Source: Paenibacillus sp. N3.4 (GTDB lineage Bacteria; Bacillota; Bacilli; Paenibacillales; NBRC-103111). From it: DNA of 64,000 nt. Below are positions 26,695-36,564 of the stretch, piece by piece (within the stretch, counting starts at the first letter, position 1; every line of letters starts with the position of its first letter). Location of the stretch: contig NZ_VRTT01000006.1 in the NCBI RefSeq assembly GCF_008017805.1, forward strand, positions 62,001 to 126,000, written 5' to 3'. The notes under the pieces were generated by a model. That model ran no database searches and had not been told where the DNA came from. It saw only the letters and a list, made by a program, of their open reading frames with translations. Position numbers and translations under genes: made by a program.

Positions 26695-27888
26695 TCAGCC
26701 TCTCTCAACAAGCATAGCCACACCTTGACCGCCGCCAATGCACAGAGCAGCTAAGCCGATTTTCCCATTACGTTTATCCAACTCATGAAGCAGAGACACC
26801 AGAATGCGGGCTCCGCTAGCTCCAATTGGGTGCCCCAGCGCTAGTGCGCCGCCGTTGACATTTAACTTAGCAGATGGAATACCGAGATCGCGCCCTATAG
26901 CCAATGATTGGGAGGCAAAAGCCTCATTCATCTCGAACAGGTCAATCTCTTCCAAAGATACGCCCGTTTTCTTGAGCAGCGACCGAGTAGCTCCTATGGG
27001 TCCCAGACCCATCAAAGATGGCTCTAATGCGGAGCTGGCATAACCGCGGATACGGGCTAACGGTTTCAATCCGAGCTCATCCGCCTTCTGTGCAGACATG
27101 ACCACGAGTGCAGCAGCGCCGTCGTTGATGCCTGAGGCATTGCCTGCAGTAACCGTTCCATCCTGCTTGAAAGATGGCCGCAGCTTTCCTAGCGTTTCCA
27201 CCGTCGTTCCGGCGCGAGGGAACTCGTCTTGAGCAAAGCGCAGCGGATCTCCTTTCCGTTGAGGAATCGAGACAGGAACGATTTCATCGTTGAAGCGACC
27301 CGAAGACAACGCCTGCTGGGCTTTTTCCTGGCTCCAGACCGCAAATTCATCTTGCTCCGCACGTGTAAATCCGTAGCGCTGAGCCACATTTTCCGCGGTA
27401 ATGCCCATATGGATGTCGCACATCGCGCACCATAGCCCGTCACGAACCATGGAGTCTACCATCGGGGAATCGCCCATTCTAAGGCCGGCGCGTGCCCCTT
27501 GAAGGAGGTAGGGCGCTTGGCTCATGTTCTCCATTCCCCCGGCCACAATGATGTCGGTATCCCCGAGCCGGACCGCTTGTGCGGCCAGCATCACCGCTTT
27601 CAGCCCTGATCCGCAGACTTTGTTAATCGTCACAGCAGGAACAAAGTCATTGAAGCCTGCTTTTAACCATGCTTGTCTCGCCGGATTTTGGCCGATGCCG
27701 GCTTGAAGGACATTCCCCATAATCACTTCATCCACTTGATTCTCGCTAACATGGGCCCGCTCTAATGCCTCCCGAATAACAACGCTGCCGAGCTCGGGTG
27801 CGCTGATTCCGGATAGAGTTCCCATAAAATTACCTATTGCAGTCCGTACAGCACTGACGATCACGGCTTCTGATTGCATCCTTGTCAT
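26695..27888 (-). CDS. Acetyl-CoA C-acetyltransferase (thiolase)
   Basis: Biosynthetic-type thiolase of 397 residues. The nucleophilic Cys is in [12 protein letters not shown] near 90, His in [11 protein letters not shown] near 353 and the second Cys in ALCIGGGQG near 383. Here it should cleave acetoacetyl-CoA to two acetyl-CoA, the last step of 3-hydroxybutyrate breakdown. Its start overlaps the scoB stop by four bases (ATGA). ATG 27879 is an alternative start with better RBS spacing. Confidence 0.92.
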   Translation of the reverse strand: MTRMQSEAVIVSAVRTAIGNFMGTLSGISAPELGSVVIREALERAHVSENQVDEVIMGNVLQAGIGQNPARQAWLKAGFNDFVPAVTINKVCGSGLKAVMLAAQAVRLGDTDIIVAGGMENMSQAPYLLQGARAGLRMGDSPMVDSMVRDGLWCAMCDIHMGITAENVAQRYGFTRAEQDEFAVWSQEKAQQALSSGRFNDEIVPVSIPQRKGDPLRFAQDEFPRAGTTVETLGKLRPSFKQDGTVTAGNASGINDGAAALVVMSAQKADELGLKPLARIRGYASSALEPSLMGLGPIGATRSLLKKTGVSLEEIDLFEMNEAFASQSLAIGRDLGIPSAKLNVNGGALALGHPIGASGARILVSLLHELDKRNGKIGLAALCIGGGQGVAMLVERG

Positions 27889-28550
27889 CCTTTCGTCACT
27901 TGTTCGTTTGTAAGATAAGGAGAAAGCGAAAAAGCTGCTTCCGTTTTCACACGAACTTCATCCAACGTAGCACCCGGCTGCAATTCAACCAAAATCATTC
28001 CGCTATCGGTAAAGTCAAAAACCGCCAGATCGGTAATAAGCCGATTCACAACGGCTTTGCCCGTGAGGGGCAGGGTGCATGCAGCTTTCACTTTGGACTC
28101 TCCATGTTTATTGACATGCTCCATAATGACCACGATCCGCTGCGCGCCGCTGACAAGATCCATGGCGCCGCCCATGCCTTTGACCATTTTGCCCGGAATC
28201 ATCCAGTTAGCCAAGTCCCCGTTAGCAGACACTTCCATGGCCCCAAGAATGGCCAAGTGAACATGACCACCCCGAATCATTGCGAACGATTCTGCGCTGT
28301 CAAAGTAGGAGGCTCCCGGTATAGCGGTGATCGTTTCTTTGCCAGCGTTAATTAAATCCGGATCTTCTTCTCCTGCAAAGGGATAGGGACCTATGCCAAG
28401 CAGCCCATTTTCGGAGTGAAGCAACACATTAATATCTTGCGGTATGTAGCTGGCAATCAAGGTAGGCATACCTATGCCCAAATTGACATACATCCCGTCT
28501 TTAATTTCCAGCACAGCGCGTTTTACAATTCTGGTGCGATCGTCACTCAT
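27885..28550 (-). CDS. scoB: 3-oxoacid CoA-transferase subunit B
   Basis: Protein of about 221 residues of CoA-transferase family I, beta subunit. The catalytic Glu is in [15 protein letters not shown] near 51. [33 protein letters not shown] and [14 protein letters not shown] are family signatures. With ScoA it transfers CoA from succinyl-CoA to acetoacetate. ATG 28550 with AGGAGA nine bases upstream is chosen over ATG 28577. Confidence 0.92.
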   Translation of the reverse strand: MSDDRTRIVKRAVLEIKDGMYVNLGIGMPTLIASYIPQDINVLLHSENGLLGIGPYPFAGEEDPDLINAGKETITAIPGASYFDSAESFAMIRGGHVHLAILGAMEVSANGDLANWMIPGKMVKGMGGAMDLVSGAQRIVVIMEHVNKHGESKVKAACTLPLTGKAVVNRLITDLAVFDFTDSGMILVELQPGATLDEVRVKTEAAFSLSPYLTNEQVTKG

Positions 28551-28585
28551 ATGCTCATCTCTCCTCACCGTTTTCATAAGAAAAC

Positions 28586-29278
28586 TTACCTGTTTTGAAC
28601 CGTAAGACGCTCGATCCGTTTTTGGCTGGTTGCTTTTACGATTCGTTGTACATAGATGCCCGGCGTATGAATTTCATCCGGTAGAAGTTCTCCCGCCTGT
28701 ACAATTTCCTCCGCCTCCACAATGGTCACTTTCCCTGCGGTTGCCGCAATGGGATTGAAATTCCGCGATGTTTTGCGATACACCAAATTACCCAGCGTGT
28801 CAGCTTTCCAAGCTTTCACAAGGGCAAAATCTCCAATAATGCCATGCTCCAAAATATAAGTGCGTCCATCGAACATTTTATGTTCTTTGCCTTCGGCAAC
28901 TAAAGTACCTACTCCAGTAGCGGTGTAAAAACCAGGTATTCCTGCACCACCGGCACGAATCCGTTCCGCCAACGTTCCTTGCGGAACAAGCTCTACTTCA
29001 AGCTCTCCGCTCAAAAATTGCTGTTCAAACATTTTATTTTCTCCTACATAAGAAGAAATCATTTTCTTAATTTGTTGAGTCGCCAACAGCCGCCCAAGTC
29101 CCCAATCGTCCACACCGCAATTGTTGCTGACAACGGTCAGACCTGTAGTCCCCTGATCCCTAAGAGCCTCTATTAAATTTTCTGGAATACCGCATAGCCC
29201 AAACCCTCCAACTATCAGCGTAGAACCGCTTTGAATATCCTGAATAGCCTCAGTAACGGATGAAAATAATTTATTCAT
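28586..29278 (-). CDS. scoA: 3-oxoacid CoA-transferase subunit A
   Basis: Alpha subunit of 230 residues with the CoA-binding glycine motif [14 protein letters not shown] near 23 and [15 protein letters not shown] near 112. It forms the heteromer with ScoB that activates acetoacetate to acetoacetyl-CoA. It starts at ATG 29278 after AAAGGAGAGG. It lies between bdhA and scoB in the ketone-body operon. Confidence 0.92.
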   Translation of the reverse strand: MNKLFSSVTEAIQDIQSGSTLIVGGFGLCGIPENLIEALRDQGTTGLTVVSNNCGVDDWGLGRLLATQQIKKMISSYVGENKMFEQQFLSGELEVELVPQGTLAERIRAGGAGIPGFYTATGVGTLVAEGKEHKMFDGRTYILEHGIIGDFALVKAWKADTLGNLVYRKTSRNFNPIAATAGKVTIVEAEEIVQAGELLPDEIHTPGIYVQRIVKATSQKRIERLTVQNR

Positions 29279-29314
29279 GCTGTTCCTCTCCTTTAAACTA
29301 TTTTCTATAGGGTT

Positions 29315-30100
29315 CTACTGCGCAGTGTAACCTCCGTCAATGAGCAGAGAGGCACCCGTTACGCCCTTCATTTTGTCGCTGGCAATCAGCATAGCAAAAT
29401 CGGCGATTTCTTCTACGGGCAAAAGCCTCTTTTGAGGTACGAGCGGATAAATCACGTCTTCCAACACTTTATCTAAAGGAACTTGACGGGTTCTGGATAA
29501 ATCCTCCAGTTGACCTCTCACGAGAGGCGTGTCCACATAGCCCGGACATAGAGCATTTACAGTAATACCGTGAGATGCTCCTTCCAATGCAGCTACCTTT
29601 GTTAAACCGATCAATCCATGCTTCGCGCTATTGTATGCGGCCTTCCCAGCAAACCCGATGACACCGTTGATCGATGCCATGTTAATGATGCGTCCATAGT
29701 TTTGGCGTTTCATGATAGGGAAAGCAAGCTTAATACCGATAAATGCCCCTGTCAGCATCACTTTCAGCATAAATTCAAACGTTTCCACCGGAAATTCCTC
29801 AATCGGCGAAATATATTGTAGGCCTGCATTATTGACGAGAATATCCAGTCTTCCATAGATCTGTTCCGTTTTGCGGATGGCTCCTGCATATTGCTCTTCC
29901 TGAGTAACATCGCAGTTAAGCCCAATGGCTTCAAATCCTTCTCGTCTAAGTTCCTCCGCGACCAAATCGGCTTGCTCCCCATTTACATCGGAAATAATCA
30001 CTTTGGCTCCTTCTCGTGCATAAGTCCGGGCAATTTCAAGACCGATTCCGCTGGCTGCACCTGTTATGAATGCTACTCGGCCTTCCAAAAAACCTGACAT
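29315..30100 (-). CDS. bdhA: 3-hydroxybutyrate dehydrogenase
   Basis: SDR enzyme of 261 residues oxidising (R)-3-hydroxybutyrate to acetoacetate with NAD+. It has TGAASGIG at 14-21, VNNAGLQYISPIEEFP near 89 (a BdhA hallmark), catalytic NMASING and YNSAKHG near 158, and CPGYVDTPLV. It is the first gene of the bdhA-scoA-scoB-thiolase operon. ATG 30100 follows CGGAGGG. A cre-like sequence and two spaced repeats lie upstream, in the region shared with the divergent LysR gene. Confidence 0.9.
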   Translation of the reverse strand: MSGFLEGRVAFITGAASGIGLEIARTYAREGAKVIISDVNGEQADLVAEELRREGFEAIGLNCDVTQEEQYAGAIRKTEQIYGRLDILVNNAGLQYISPIEEFPVETFEFMLKVMLTGAFIGIKLAFPIMKRQNYGRIINMASINGVIGFAGKAAYNSAKHGLIGLTKVAALEGASHGITVNALCPGYVDTPLVRGQLEDLSRTRQVPLDKVLEDVIYPLVPQKRLLPVEEIADFAMLIASDKMKGVTGASLLIDGGYTAQ

Positions 30101-30121
30101 ATGAAATCCCTCCGTTCGTAA

Positions 30122-30183
30122 TCGAAACGCTTACATAATTAAATTCATTTTACAACCGCATAGGCAGGAGGTAAAATTCATTT
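30122..30183. promoter_or_regulatory. bdhA/lysR divergent control region
   Basis: AAATTCATTT occurs at 30141-30150 and 30174-30183, 33 bp apart, which is close to three helical turns. A cre-like TGTAAGCGTTTCGA (minus strand) lies at 30122-30135, 22 bp before bdhA. LysR regulators commonly bind two sites on one face of the helix in such gaps. Confidence 0.45.
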
Positions 30184-30229
30184 GTAGCATGTTTACCATG
30201 AAAATTGTCTATAGGTCGGAGAGGATCCC

Positions 30230-31147
30230 ATGGATATCAAGCATTTAACCTATTTACTTGAGATTGTAAAACAGCTCAATTTCACGAAAGCAGCTGAATC
30301 CTTACATTTAACCCAACCTACTCTGAGTAAAATGGTGAGGAGTCTTGAAGATGAGCTCGGCGTTACACTATTTGATCGATCCGGCAAATATATTAAATTA
30401 ACGGATGCCGGCATCGCCGCGGTTCAGCAAATTCAAGTCATTGTCCAGGCCGTCCAAGACCTACACACATCCCTAAACGATGTATCCAACCTGAGAACAG
30501 GCTCTATACGGATCGGCTTACCTCCAGTGATCGGGACCATCTTTTTCCCACATGTTGTTGCCGCATTTCAAAAGGCCTACCCACAAATCGATTTTCAAAT
30601 CATAGAAGAAGGCGCTAAAAAAGTGGAAAGTCGCATTCTGGAAGGCAACCTCGACCTCGGTGTGGTCGTTGCTCCAGTAGATACGGATGAGTTTGAAATC
30701 ATGCCTTATTTGGAAGAAGAATTAGCTCTCATTCTTCATGAATCCCACCCTTTAGCGGCGAATCCTTCCGTTCCTCTCTTGGAATTAAGAAGGGAGCCGT
30801 TTATTCTGTTTCCCAACGGATTTGCAGTTCGGAAGCATATTATGCAGGCTTGCAGCACCGTAGGTTTTGAACCTCGCGTTACTTATGAGAGTGCCCATTG
30901 GGATCTTCTTGCGGAAATGGTAGCGGCCAATACAGGCATCTCCATCCTGCCCCAGGCCATTTGCTGCAAAATCAACAATCCATCCGTGAAAACGGTACGG
31001 TTAACCAACCCGACGATCCCCTGGAATCTGATCATCATTTGGAACAAAGCGAAGTATCAATCCTATGCCATGAGGGAGTTTAAGCGCTTTATTACATATT
31101 CCGCCAAGCCTTCCCGCACTATTCCGGACTCGTCTAGTTTGATTTAA
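30230..31147 (+). CDS. LysR family transcriptional regulator
   Basis: Protein of 305 residues with an N-terminal LysR helix-turn-helix (MDIKHLTYLLEIVKQLNFTK; AAESLHLTQPTLSKMVRSLE) and an effector-binding periplasmic-like domain from about 90. The CynR/YwbI-like sequence suggests a small organic acid ligand. It is divergent from bdhA with a 129-bp gap and is the probable regulator of the 3-hydroxybutyrate operon. Confidence 0.88.
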   Translation: MDIKHLTYLLEIVKQLNFTKAAESLHLTQPTLSKMVRSLEDELGVTLFDRSGKYIKLTDAGIAAVQQIQVIVQAVQDLHTSLNDVSNLRTGSIRIGLPPVIGTIFFPHVVAAFQKAYPQIDFQIIEEGAKKVESRILEGNLDLGVVVAPVDTDEFEIMPYLEEELALILHESHPLAANPSVPLLELRREPFILFPNGFAVRKHIMQACSTVGFEPRVTYESAHWDLLAEMVAANTGISILPQAICCKINNPSVKTVRLTNPTIPWNLIIIWNKAKYQSYAMREFKRFITYSAKPSRTIPDSSSLI

Positions 31148-31284
31148 ACCTAGATTTCGCATTTCCCATCAATTCGACTGCCTGTTTTTGAAAAGGAATT
31201 ACCATCATTTAGAAACTTTTCTCATTTTTGTTCGTAAAAGGAAGGTAACGTTTTCTAAACTACAGAATTGAGGGAGTGAATGGT

Positions 31285-33642
31285 TTGAAAAAAATGAAAC
31301 GAACACTACATACACTTAGCAAGTCCATGTTTATAACAGTTCTAGGAGTAAGTGTACTGGCTTCAAGCGCACTTGCCGCGGAGATGGGCACCACAACTGC
31401 CCAACACGTGGTATCCGTTACCGAAAGCGCGGCATCAACGAACAGTATAAGTTCAAACTTAAATCCTGCTGATGCAAAAATTTCGAAAGATCTGGCTGTT
31501 GAACGGACAAAAAAGCTGTTTCCTGCTTTAAAAGAGGCAACCGTACAATCTGTTGATTTCGGCGATCCCAACACCTATCCGCCTCGTAATGAGAAAGTCT
31601 GGACGATTCAGTGGGAATTCAAAACCGAAAATGGAAGCTCCGGATTCAGCAGCAGAGTCGATGCTATGAATGGCGACTTGCTGCAAATGTATGTGCCTTC
31701 TCTTAATGACCCACGCAGCATCACCCATTTCCCTCCCAAAGTATCGAGAGAAGAGGCACAGAAGCTTGCTAAAGATTTTATCCTTCAAGCTGCCCCTTCG
31801 ATCACATCCTATAGTTTGCAAATGAATGACGATGATACACAATTTAAAGGCCAAACTTCTTTGTTTGGGCCTGTTCAATATAATTTCAATTACAATATTC
31901 AAATAAATGGCGTGAAATTGAATAATGGCGGGGTTCAAGTAACGGTAGACGGAGAAGGAAATGTCATTCAGTTTTATAAAGCTCCTCAATACAGCAGTTA
32001 CCCGTCAACTGAACCCAAAATAACGTTGGAACAAGCGACGACGTTTGCAAAGAAACATCAAGAAGCAGAATTACAGTACATTCCGATCCGTAAAGGAGGA
32101 GGCAAAGTTCAATCCTGGTGGTTGGGATATGTGCCAAGTCTTCATCCGATTGATGCGCAAACCGGGCAATTTGTGACGCAAGGCATGTCAAGCAGCAATC
32201 AAGGACCAATCTATGTGGCTGTACCTAAAAAAGATAAAGTATTTACCCCTATTACGGCAGATGGAGAATTGACAGCCGAACAAGCTGCACAAATCGTGGA
32301 GCAAGCTTTCCCTTTGCTAAAAGATAAAAAGCTCCAGCAAAAATCTCTTAATGATGGCTGGAGCGCTGATAATCATAAAGTATGGTCGATAAATTGGGGA
32401 AATGAAGAACTTAGGATGGGGATGGGACCTTTTGGATCATCAAACAGAGCTACCGTGGACGCCCAAACTGGAATTATTGTGCAATACTCAACAGACATCT
32501 TCGGTCCTTACCCGCCTGCTGCAAAGCCAGTATCAAATGAACCCGTAATCTCGAAGGAAGCAGCACTGCAGAAAGCTGAAGAACTGATCAATCTCATTTA
32601 TCCAAATGCCAGTGAAGTTTTAAAACGAATGGAAACCAACAACAGCGAGGATGATTCATCTAATCCACTACAAAACTATTCATTTTCCTTTCAAAGATTT
32701 TATAAAGGGCTGTTAGTCAATGGTGACAATGTAAACATAACGTTAGATTTGCAAGGAAATGTGACTAATTATTATGGGAACAGGACGACTTTGGATGACC
32801 AAGTTATGGGGGCTCTGAAACTTAATTTATCTAAGGAGCAAGCGCTGAGTCAGATCTGGGAATCAACGAAACTTGAATTGGAGTTAAATTCTCTGGGAGG
32901 ATACACGATCAATAATACATATGAACAACCGATTGCTAAATTAGTATACAATCAAATTTTTAAAACCGGCAGTTTGAATTTCAAAGCACTGGATGCGACC
33001 GATGGCACTTGGAAACTCTTGTGGTCTGATCAGACCACAACTCCGCAGACTTCCGTGAAGCCAACCGATATTACGGATCACTGGGCGCAAAAAGACCTTG
33101 AGACTATGGTTCAATATCAAGTCCTTACAACGGATGATTCTGGAAAGCTGAACCCAAACCAAACGATCAAGTATGGGGATTGGCTTACGATGATGGCGAC
33201 AGCTCTAACACCTCAATACAAAAATTATTACAATGGAAACAGAAACGACAAACCGCTATTTGCGGATATCACGGAAACTAGCCCTTATTTTGATGCTGTC
33301 CGGACATTCGTACAACAAAAGTGGCTGGAAGCAGAGGTGAATGGCCATTTAAACGCTGATCAAGAATTAACACGCGAAACATTGGCATCTTCATTAGTTC
33401 ATATCGTGAAATACAATAAACTGGCGAGCCTTTTTGCTCCTACTGCCAAAGATCTTCCTTTCACAGACAGCGATTTGATTAAGAATAAATCTGATGTAGC
33501 ATTAGCCGTTAAACTTGGGCTTATGGAAGGTTCCGATGGCGCTTTTAATCCATCAGCCAAAGTAACTAAAGCGGAAGCTGCAGTTATCATCATGCGTCTT
33601 GTTCATTTACAAGGTAAGCTTGATCAAACAATAGGCCAATAA
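31285..33642 (+). CDS. Secreted YcdB/YcdC-domain protein with three S-layer homology domains
   Basis: About 785 residues. A signal peptide covers about 1-32 (ending SSALAAE). Two or more YcdB/YcdC-type (PepSY-like) modules follow (about 50-600), each with a segment such as KVWTIQWEF or KVWSINW and SFQRFYKGLLVNGDNV. Three SLH repeats end the protein (about 600-780: DITDHWAQKDLETM, FADITETSPYFDAV, FTDSDLIKNKSDVALAVKLG). It is anchored to cell-wall polymer; PepSY-type modules often inhibit proteases. TTG 31285, eight bases after GAGGGAG, is preferred over GTG 31276. Confidence 0.82.
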   Translation: MKKMKRTLHTLSKSMFITVLGVSVLASSALAAEMGTTTAQHVVSVTESAASTNSISSNLNPADAKISKDLAVERTKKLFPALKEATVQSVDFGDPNTYPPRNEKVWTIQWEFKTENGSSGFSSRVDAMNGDLLQMYVPSLNDPRSITHFPPKVSREEAQKLAKDFILQAAPSITSYSLQMNDDDTQFKGQTSLFGPVQYNFNYNIQINGVKLNNGGVQVTVDGEGNVIQFYKAPQYSSYPSTEPKITLEQATTFAKKHQEAELQYIPIRKGGGKVQSWWLGYVPSLHPIDAQTGQFVTQGMSSSNQGPIYVAVPKKDKVFTPITADGELTAEQAAQIVEQAFPLLKDKKLQQKSLNDGWSADNHKVWSINWGNEELRMGMGPFGSSNRATVDAQTGIIVQYSTDIFGPYPPAAKPVSNEPVISKEAALQKAEELINLIYPNASEVLKRMETNNSEDDSSNPLQNYSFSFQRFYKGLLVNGDNVNITLDLQGNVTNYYGNRTTLDDQVMGALKLNLSKEQALSQIWESTKLELELNSLGGYTINNTYEQPIAKLVYNQIFKTGSLNFKALDATDGTWKLLWSDQTTTPQTSVKPTDITDHWAQKDLETMVQYQVLTTDDSGKLNPNQTIKYGDWLTMMATALTPQYKNYYNGNRNDKPLFADITETSPYFDAVRTFVQQKWLEAEVNGHLNADQELTRETLASSLVHIVKYNKLASLFAPTAKDLPFTDSDLIKNKSDVALAVKLGLMEGSDGAFNPSAKVTKAEAAVIIMRLVHLQGKLDQTIGQ

Positions 33643-33685
33643 ATTTTGGATCCTTCATGAAAATAGTGTTATTTGCTTCACACAA

Positions 33686-33721
33686 AAAGCTCTGAAGATC
33701 AATTGATCTTCAGAGCTTTTC
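33686..33721. terminator. Bidirectional terminator between the SLH protein and xylH
   Basis: A perfect 36-base palindrome, AAAAGCTCTGAAGATCAA plus its complement, lies between two convergent genes and gives T runs on both strands. Confidence 0.85.
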
Positions 33722-33761
33722 AGATCATACAAGGATAAACGACTTTGTCGTAAACATTAAT

Positions 33762-34936
33762 TTAGCCTCTTTTTTTACGAGTGACAACATCGAAAATAAC
33801 AGCGATGGCTAACACAGCTCCACGAATCATATATTGGTAAGATATCCCAATACCTAGTAAGTTCATACCGCTGGAGAGTGAAGCCATAACAATCGCTCCA
33901 ATAATGGAGCCCGTAACTTTACCAACCCCACCGGCAGCAGACACACCGCCTACATATGCGGCAGCAATGGCATCAAGTTCAAATAAAGTACCCGCCGTTG
34001 TTGTGGCAGATTGCAAACGTGAAGTAAAGAGAATTCCTGATAGAGCTGAAAGCATTCCCATGGAGCCAAAAACAATATAAGTAATCTTCTTCACACTAAT
34101 TCCGCTTAAATTCGCAGCTTCTGGGTTGCTTCCAACTGCGTATATATGTCTCCCTAATACAGTTGAACTTGTCAGAAAGTGATAAATCACCACGACGAGC
34201 AGTACAATAATGACTGTCCAGGAAAATCCATTGTATCCAGCAAGGATCCATGTGATATAGGCAATAATAGCTGAAACGAAAACGACTTTCACTGCAAAAA
34301 TGCTTTTAGAAATGACTTCAAAATTGTACTTCAGCTTTTTATTACGCTTAGAAAATTCGCTGTAAATATAAATCACAATAATCAATGCACCAATAATTAA
34401 GGAAAGCAAGTTCAGATCGTAAACTTTAGCTATCGCGGGAATGAATCCATTACCAATCGCATTAAATGATCATCCTTAATAATAATGGTTCCGGTTTTTT
34501 CAGTTACTCGCAGTAAAGCCCCTCTGAAAATTAACATGCCCGCTAAGGATGCCACAAATGAAGGAATTCCAAATTGAGCAACTAGCAAGCCATTGAATAA
34601 ACCGACAATAATTCCTAGCACTAAGATGATTGGAATCGTGATATAGAACGGAACTCCTGCCTGAGTAAGAAGAACAGCCGTTATCGCACCTAAGAATCCG
34701 GCAGCAAATCCAACAGACAAATCGATATGTCGAATGACAATAACCAGCGTCATCCCAACAGCAAGAACTGCAATATACCCTGTGGCATCGATTAAGTTAC
34801 TAATGTTTCTGGATGACATAAAAAGTCCATCCGTCATAATCGAAAATGTAGCCATGATAACAAATAAAGCAATATACATACCATAGTCTCGAATATTATG
34901 TTTGATCAACGATTTCGCTTCATTAAAAAATGGCAC
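33762..34936 (-). pseudogene. xylH: Xylose-type sugar ABC permease, one frameshift
   Basis: Inner-membrane permease of about 391 residues of the XylH/GguB type, with about ten membrane segments. DATGYIAVLAVGMTLVIV and HIDLSVGFAAGFLGA mark the N-terminal part. AVGSNPEAANLSGISVKKI (EAA-like loop) and AAYVGGVSAAGGVGKVTGSI mark the C-terminal part. One T is missing near 34464; restoring it joins IIKDDHFNAIGNGFIPAIAK. GTG 34936 has AGGAGGA upstream. With XylG and XylF it forms a pentose or glucose/galactose importer. Confidence 0.88.
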
Positions 34937-34947
34937 TGGTCTTCCTC

Positions 34948-36471
34948 CTAATGCGTAGCAAGCTTCATAATGGTTTCTTGATCCGCTTCATCTATGGACA
35001 GTTCACCTGTTATTTTCCCTTCAGCCATGACATATACGCGATCACTCATCCCTAATACTTCTGTCAACTCGGATGAAATCATAATAATGCTCATACCTTC
35101 ACTAATTAGCTTGTTCATAATCGTATAAATTTCATATTTAGCCCCAACGTCAATACCGCGTGTAGGCTCATCCAAGATAAGCAAGCTTGGATTTACAAAT
35201 AACCACTTTCCAAGGGATACTTTTTGCTGGTTGCCTCCGCTCAAATTGCCTACCAACTGCTCAACCGAAGGCGCTTTTATATTCAATGATTGTTTGTAAT
35301 GATTCGACACTTTTACTTCTTCATTGTTATTAATGACCCCTCGCGTGGAAATTTCATGAAGATTAGCAGCTGAAATATTTTGCTTAATATCTTGAATCAA
35401 AAACAAGCCGTCACCTTTGCGATCCTCTGTTACGTAGGCTATCCCCGCATTGATCGCATCTTTAGGATGCTTAAACACTTTTTTATTGCCGTCCAAAAAT
35501 AACTCGCCTTGCAGTTTATACGATTTGGGATTGCCGAAAATACTCTGCGCCAATTCCGTTCGTCCGGATCCCATCAAACCGGCAATGCCGACAATTTCAC
35601 CTTTTTTGACATGAATATTTACATCTTTCACGACTTCTCTGCCCAGCCCAGGATCAAAAGCCGTCCAGTTGCGAATTTCAAGTGTTGGATCTCCGAAATG
35701 TTTATTTGTTCTTTTGGGATAAATATCCTCAATTTCGCGACCAACCATGCTTTTTATAATGACGCTCTCCGATATTTCACCTTTGGAAGCGTCCAGTGTG
35801 CAAATCGTCTGACCATCACGCAACACCGTAATTTTATCCGCGATGGCTATTACTTCTTTCAGCTTATGTGAAATCATAATGCTGGTAATGCCTTGTTTTT
35901 TCAATTCCCTCAAAAGTTCAAGCAAGTTATCACTTTCTGTTTCGTTAAGCGCAGCCGTCGGTTCATCCAAAATGAGCAGCTTGACATCCTTGCTTAATGC
36001 CTTCGCGATTTCGACAAGCTGTTGTTTACCTACACCTAAGTCCTTAATAAGAACTTCTGGGCTTACATGAAGCTTTACTTTATTAAGCATTTCTTTGGCT
36101 TGGCGAATGGTTTGATTCCAATCTACCAACATGCCTTTTTTCACTTCATTCCCTGCATAAATATTTTCATAAACAGTGAGGTCAGGAAATAACGCTAGTT
36201 CCTGATAAATAATAGCAATGCCTGCTTTCACGCTATCACTGATTTTCGAGAAAGTTTGAACTTCACCTTCAAATACAATATCTCCCGAATACGTTCCGTA
36301 AGGGTATACGCCACTAAGTACTTTCATTAAAGTTGATTTTCCAGCACCATTTTCACCAATCAAACAATGAATTTCGCCTGTATTTACTTTAAAACTGACA
36401 TTAGATAAGGCTTTTACACCCGTGAATTCCTTGGAAATATGATTCATTTCTAACAAGTATTCATTCATCAT
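34948..36471 (-). CDS. xylG: Xylose-type sugar ABC transporter ATP-binding protein
   Basis: Duplicated ATPase of 507 residues, the usual length. The first domain has Walker A GENGAGKST near 40, signature LGVGKQQLVEIAKAL and Walker B LLILDEPTAAL. The second has the degenerate Walker A GLMGSGRTE near 300, LSGGNQQKVSLGKWL and LLILDEPTRGIDVG. It energises XylH transport. It starts at ATG 36471 after AAGGGGC. A strong hairpin separates it from xylF. Confidence 0.9.
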   Translation of the reverse strand: MMNEYLLEMNHISKEFTGVKALSNVSFKVNTGEIHCLIGENGAGKSTLMKVLSGVYPYGTYSGDIVFEGEVQTFSKISDSVKAGIAIIYQELALFPDLTVYENIYAGNEVKKGMLVDWNQTIRQAKEMLNKVKLHVSPEVLIKDLGVGKQQLVEIAKALSKDVKLLILDEPTAALNETESDNLLELLRELKKQGITSIMISHKLKEVIAIADKITVLRDGQTICTLDASKGEISESVIIKSMVGREIEDIYPKRTNKHFGDPTLEIRNWTAFDPGLGREVVKDVNIHVKKGEIVGIAGLMGSGRTELAQSIFGNPKSYKLQGELFLDGNKKVFKHPKDAINAGIAYVTEDRKGDGLFLIQDIKQNISAANLHEISTRGVINNNEEVKVSNHYKQSLNIKAPSVEQLVGNLSGGNQQKVSLGKWLFVNPSLLILDEPTRGIDVGAKYEIYTIMNKLISEGMSIIMISSELTEVLGMSDRVYVMAEGKITGELSIDEADQETIMKLATH

Positions 36472-36513
36472 CGCTCAACGCCCCTTAACAAAAACAACTC
36501 GTGGAATAGAGGA

Positions 36514-36539
36514 ATAGTGATAGACACGTCTATCACTAT
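36514..36539. other. Intercistronic hairpin between xylF and xylG
   Basis: ATAGTGATAGAC (36514-36525) and GTCTATCACTAT (36528-36539) are perfectly complementary. No T run follows. Such stems after binding-protein genes commonly protect the upstream message and raise its level over the permease genes. Confidence 0.6.
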
Positions 36540-36564
36540 CCATCCCTACTATGTTTGTTTGCGA

